A stretch of DNA of 11,292 bases from the NCBI GenBank assembly GCA_964400655.1, contig CAYNVN010000094.1, positions 1-11,292 of the forward strand, written 5' to 3'. Of this stretch, positions 8,430-11,292 are shown one piece after another. This stretch comes from B16-G9 sp964400655 (lineage in GTDB: Bacteria > Bacteroidota > Bacteroidia > Bacteroidales > F082). Position numbers and translations under genes: made by a program. How positions within the stretch are numbered: the first letter of the stretch is position 1; every line of letters starts with the position of its first letter. Under the pieces are notes generated by a model, which was not told the DNA's origin, made no database searches, and saw only the letters and a program-made list of their open reading frames with translations.

Positions 8430-8617
8430 ATTAATATTTTAACTAATATTAATAACTGAAAATAAGAATTGATAAAATATATGAACCGTTGTGATATATG
8501 AATGTTAAAGTGGTCATATACAATTTATTAAAAAATTCATGCTGCTTGTAATATACCGACAGGTTTTAAAAAAGATACCGGCATGCGAAAAAGAGATGTG
8601 TAATTCGGACACATATT

Positions 8618-8649
8618 TTGCAATACTTTTAATTATTTAGGTAAATTTG
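8618..8649 (+). promoter_or_regulatory. Bacteroidota-type promoter for the PlsB/PlsC-like gene
   Basis: TTG (8618-8620), a 21-bp spacer and TAAATTTG (8642-8649) fit the known Bacteroidota pattern TTG-N17-23-TAnnTTTG. The start of transcription would fall about 15 nt before the ATG at 8672, giving a very short leader without a clear Shine-Dalgarno sequence. Confidence 0.6.
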
Positions 8650-8671
8650 CTTAACCAAAACGGATTTTTAC

Positions 8672-9802
8672 ATGATCAAGGAGCAAGATTTTGACAGTAT
8701 CAGGCCATATAGAGACGATGAGATCGCCCCTGCTTTAGAGAGAATTGTTTCGAATGAGAAATTTGAATCGGTTTTAAATTTTCTTTTTCCGGGCGAACAG
8801 GAAAAATACCGTAAAATATTTGCCCGGTCAAAAACCGTTAAAGAGGTTCAAACCAATTTTATGCACGCTGCCATTCGCAGCATTATTTCAAAGTCTTCCG
8901 ACGGGTTAACCACCAGCGGATTTGAAGATTATACCGAAACCGGTCATATTATTTTAAGCAATCATCGCGATATTTTGCTCGATTCGGGGATTCTTAACAT
9001 CATTATGATGGAGTTTGGTTACGATACTGCCGAAATTACTTTTGGAAACAACCTGATCATTTCGCCCTTTTTTGAGCATGTTGCCAAGGTTAACAAGATG
9101 ATTACGGTGATTCGCGACGGTACCCCGCGCGAACTGCTTTTTAATTCCGTCAGGTTGTCGAATTACATCAGCAACGAGGTGGTTAACAAGCATAATGCCG
9201 TATGGGTGGCCCAACGGCCCGGCCGGGCAAAAAACGGTTTCGATAAAACGGAGGTAAGTATTTTAAAAATGCTTTCGTTTTACGAAAAAAATAATTTTTA
9301 CAAAGCACTTAAACAGCTGGATATTATCCCGCTTTCGATTTCGTACGAGTGGGAGCCATGCGATATAATGAAGACCCGTGAATTGTGGCTTTCGAAACAT
9401 ACCACCTATGTTAAAGATAAAACCGAAGACCTGCAAAGTACCATCGGAGGGATTATTAATCATAAAGGACGGATTCATTTTGCGATGGGAACACCGTTAA
9501 ACAATTATTTGGATGATATAAAAACGGAAAAATTCAACAACGATTATCTTGCTTTGGTTGCCCAACAAATTGATCACGAGATTTATAAAAATTATAAGCT
9601 CTGGCCTACCAATTATCTTGCTTACGATATTTTGGAAAACGGTAACCGTTTTTCGGAACACTACACTTCCGAAATATCCGATAAATTTAAAAGCCGTTTT
9701 GATGCAATCAGGGAAATTCTTCCCGACGGGAAAATGGATGAGCTGTGGGATATATTTTTGCATATTTACGCCAATCCGGTTTACAATCAGTTGTCGGTTT
9801 AA
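8672..9802 (+). CDS. PlsB/PlsC-type glycerolipid acyltransferase-like protein
   Basis: This 376-residue protein resembles acyl-glycerol-phosphate acyltransferases. The catalytic block I is SNHRDILLDSG (96-106). Block III resembles the Gly-Arg binding motif in QRPGRAKNG (181-189), and block IV resembles IIPLSISYEWEP (218-229), closer to the PlsB pattern (proline then a YE pair) than to short PlsC. The spacing in block I is unusual: His98 and Asp104 are separated by five residues, not the four of the HX4D motif; Asp100 is a second candidate. There is no signal peptide or obvious membrane helix, so it is probably cytoplasmic and membrane-associated. I infer acyl transfer to glycerol-3-phosphate, lysophosphatidate or a similar acceptor. 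It is divergent from the ACP operon and probably co-transcribed with the next gene 55 nt downstream. Superfamily placement is good; the substrate is unknown. Confidence 0.75.
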   Translation: MIKEQDFDSIRPYRDDEIAPALERIVSNEKFESVLNFLFPGEQEKYRKIFARSKTVKEVQTNFMHAAIRSIISKSSDGLTTSGFEDYTETGHIILSNHRDILLDSGILNIIMMEFGYDTAEITFGNNLIISPFFEHVAKVNKMITVIRDGTPRELLFNSVRLSNYISNEVVNKHNAVWVAQRPGRAKNGFDKTEVSILKMLSFYEKNNFYKALKQLDIIPLSISYEWEPCDIMKTRELWLSKHTTYVKDKTEDLQSTIGGIINHKGRIHFAMGTPLNNYLDDIKTEKFNNDYLALVAQQIDHEIYKNYKLWPTNYLAYDILENGNRFSEHYTSEISDKFKSRFDAIREILPDGKMDELWDIFLHIYANPVYNQLSV

Positions 9803-9857
9803 GAATTCCTTTTCACGGTGAAACGGATTTTTCTGATCTTAATAATACCCCTTTATT

Positions 9858-10571
9858 ATGCGAAATAAATTATTACTGACTGTTTTATTTGTGGCCATCA
9901 CCTTTTCGGGGATGAGCCAGGCCATGTGGATTATGATATTTGGCGACAAGCTGTCGAACGACAAAATGCAATCGGGGGTTAGTGTGTCGCTTGCTTATGT
10001 TGATATGTTAGGGCTTGATGACGCACAACCTATGATGAACTGGGCAATAGGTGGCTTTAGTGAAATTAAAATCAGTAAAAAAGATCTGTTTTTTGCCTTT
10101 GATTTTACCTTTAAAAGTCCGCTGGGTGCCTCCAACCTAAACCGCTATTTTCCGGATGCCATTTCGGATACTTCGGTTTTGACGACACAAAATATTACAA
10201 TGGATAATGTATCCATGTCGTTACCGCTTTATCTAAAGTACAAAACTAAATTTTTGGGGTTTGGTGCAGGGCCTCAAATGAGCTATGTTTATAAATCGAA
10301 ACTTGAATACAAGGCCAAAACTACCGACGGGAAACGGATATTGATAAAAGACGACGGAAAGGAGTTGATCCACCGGTTTGATGTGGGTGCTTTTGTAATG
10401 GCCGAGGTTTACTTTACCCCCAGCCATCCCAAAACAAGCATGAGGTTAAGTTTGCGGTACTATTACGGATTTTTGGAACCGTTGAAAAATCAAACAGGCG
10501 TTCACAACAGTGTTTTGATGGCAACTTTTGGTATTCCCATCGGAGGAAAAAGCAAGGTTAAAGATGAGTAA
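9858..10571 (+). CDS. Small outer-membrane beta-barrel-like protein
   Basis: This 237-residue exported protein has a signal peptide (residues 1 to about 22, cleavage near MSQA|MW). Alternating hydrophobic strands follow (for example 40-50, 65-85, 115-145, 175-190, 195-210), with the glycine- and tyrosine-rich turns typical of 8-stranded barrels. FLGFGAGPQMSYVY (132-145) and MRLSLRYYYGFLEP (195-208) look like barrel strand pairs. It resembles the general outer-membrane beta-barrel (PorT-like/OMP_b-brl) proteins of Bacteroidota. The C-terminus (KSKVKDE) is charged and lacks the usual terminal aromatic residue. It lies 55 nt after the acyltransferase on the same strand. No specific function can be given. 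Confidence 0.65.
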   Translation: MRNKLLLTVLFVAITFSGMSQAMWIMIFGDKLSNDKMQSGVSVSLAYVDMLGLDDAQPMMNWAIGGFSEIKISKKDLFFAFDFTFKSPLGASNLNRYFPDAISDTSVLTTQNITMDNVSMSLPLYLKYKTKFLGFGAGPQMSYVYKSKLEYKAKTTDGKRILIKDDGKELIHRFDVGAFVMAEVYFTPSHPKTSMRLSLRYYYGFLEPLKNQTGVHNSVLMATFGIPIGGKSKVKDE

Positions 10572-10587
10572 CGATCTTTCGCTTTGG

Positions 10588-10609
10588 AAAGGGTCGGATT
10601 ATCCCCTTT
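10588..10609. terminator. Possible weak bidirectional terminator
   Basis: AAAGGG (10588-10593) pairs with CCCTTT (10604-10609) across a 10-nt loop between two convergent genes, followed by ATTT on the plus strand. The stem is short and overlaps the stop codon of the leftward gene (10608-10610). The call rests mainly on its convergent position. Confidence 0.25.
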
Positions 10610-11219
10610 ATTTAAAAGTCTTTTTCCTTACAAAATAGTCGGCAATTGCATTGGCAGCATTTTCGTAGCAGCCGCCTACCCTGTCTTTAAAAGTATATCC
10701 CGAACCGAACATGGAGTTGCCGGGAACTTTTGTAACATTAAATTTTGCCAGCACTTTATCGGGGTTGTTAGCAGCAACAAAATATATTTCCATGTTTGCC
10801 ATCGGACGTTTGCTTGAAATACCTACATTGTATCCGGGTTCTAAAAAAGTAGTGTTTACTACCATAATATAGTCGGCATCATCTGCATTAACATCCACCG
10901 TGGCATTTTTCTTTTTCCACATGTTAAACATATTTTGAAAATAGCGCGGGAAAACCGTATCTAAATTAGCTTGAAATTTTTGTTTCCAGATGTCGCCCGA
11001 ACCGGGTTCTTTTTTGTTACGATCTTTCACCTTTTTATTGATGTAATCATCTTTCTTCATCTTGCCTATTTTCATGTTATCATCATAGGTAAACTTTAAT
11101 TTCAACTCTTTTTGTCCTTTCAGGAAATCGAGTTTTCCCTCAACCAGTTTTACCTTTTGGGCATTTGCCGTAAACACAAATGCTGCCATTACAACAATCA
11201 TCAATAAAATTTTTTTCAT
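10608..11219 (-). CDS. Exported protein of unknown function
   Basis: I do not recognise this 203-residue protein. A clear signal peptide covers residues 1-20 (MKKILLMIVV..., cleavage ANA|QK). There is no lipobox cysteine, so it is probably a soluble periplasmic or secreted protein. The mature N-terminal half is lysine-rich (23-106). The C-terminal half contains DDADYIMVVNTTFLEPGYNVG (113-133) and a hydrophobic strand MEIYFVAAN (143-151). Its end contains one cysteine, in GGCYENAANAIADYF (182-196). Alternation of a strand with a turn after ADYxxxVxT recalls small alpha/beta periplasmic domains, but I cannot assign a family. It is convergent with the barrel gene. The region upstream of its start (11220-11292) is AT-rich and shows no exact TAnnTTTG box. 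Confidence 0.75.
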   Translation of the reverse strand: MKKILLMIVVMAAFVFTANAQKVKLVEGKLDFLKGQKELKLKFTYDDNMKIGKMKKDDYINKKVKDRNKKEPGSGDIWKQKFQANLDTVFPRYFQNMFNMWKKKNATVDVNADDADYIMVVNTTFLEPGYNVGISSKRPMANMEIYFVAANNPDKVLAKFNVTKVPGNSMFGSGYTFKDRVGGCYENAANAIADYFVRKKTFK

Positions 11220-11292
11220 AACTTTAATTTTAAGTTAATAATGAAACAATATGTTATATTTAAACTATTCAGGCTGTAGAACAGAGGACTCA

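Larger units (their letters stand above)
8402..8671. promoter_or_regulatory. AT-rich divergent promoter region
   Basis: These 270 nt separate the leftward five-gene operon from the rightward acyltransferase gene and contain no gene. Base composition is strikingly more AT-rich than the flanking genes. Promoter-like boxes for both directions lie near the two starts (8422-8429 minus and 8618-8649 plus). In the middle, ATATATGAA occurs twice in the same orientation (8477-8485 and 8494-8502, 17 bp start to start), with an opposed TCATATA at 8514-8520. Such spaced repeats could be an operator shared by both directions. No regulator gene is adjacent. Confidence 0.6.

Overview
The window looks like a Bacteroidota chromosome, probably from the Bacteroidales/Marinilabiliales side of the phylum. 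This is inferred from three things: promoter-like TAnnTTTG boxes in the divergent intergenic region, starts without a clear Shine-Dalgarno sequence, and proteins of typical Bacteroidota families. I see no tRNA, rRNA, CRISPR array, transposase or phage gene.

Layout. Positions 1-445 are non-coding and full of short repeats. Positions 446-3814 (minus strand) hold two tightly coupled genes: an ABC-F ATPase and, 9 nt downstream, a FadL-like outer-membrane barrel. Positions 3815-3995 are a second repeat-rich spacer that shares repeat types with 1-445. Positions 3996-8401 (minus strand) are a five-gene operon, in transcription order: acyl carrier protein, LpxL/HtrB-type acyltransferase, SAM methyltransferase, DarA-like flavodoxin-fold protein, and DarB-like KAS III ketosynthase/cyclase. 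Positions 8402-8671 are an AT-rich divergent promoter region. A PlsB/PlsC-like acyltransferase (8672-9802) and a small outer-membrane barrel protein (9858-10571) read rightward from it. A secreted protein of unknown function (10608-11219, minus strand) converges on them.

How the genes fit together. The adjacent darA-darB pair is the signature of 2,5-dialkylresorcinol (DAR) biosynthesis. In that pathway DarB condenses two fatty-acid-derived thioesters head to head into a cyclohexanedione, and DarA is needed to aromatise it. Here the pair travels with its own ACP, a methyltransferase and an inner-membrane acyltransferase. The inferred product is a methylated and/or acylated resorcinol (or cyclohexanedione) lipid. 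The sets of ketosynthases, dehydratases and ammonia lyase that build the aryl-polyene part of flexirubins are absent from the window. The locus is therefore either a stand-alone DAR-lipid operon or one module of a flexirubin pathway encoded elsewhere. The methyltransferase lacks the histidine usually catalytic in its O-methyltransferase superfamily, which makes the product hard to predict and is the most interesting biochemical point. The most interesting DNA-level point is the matching repeat spacers that bracket the ABC-F/FadL-like gene pair, including a 28-bp direct repeat (26/28 identical).
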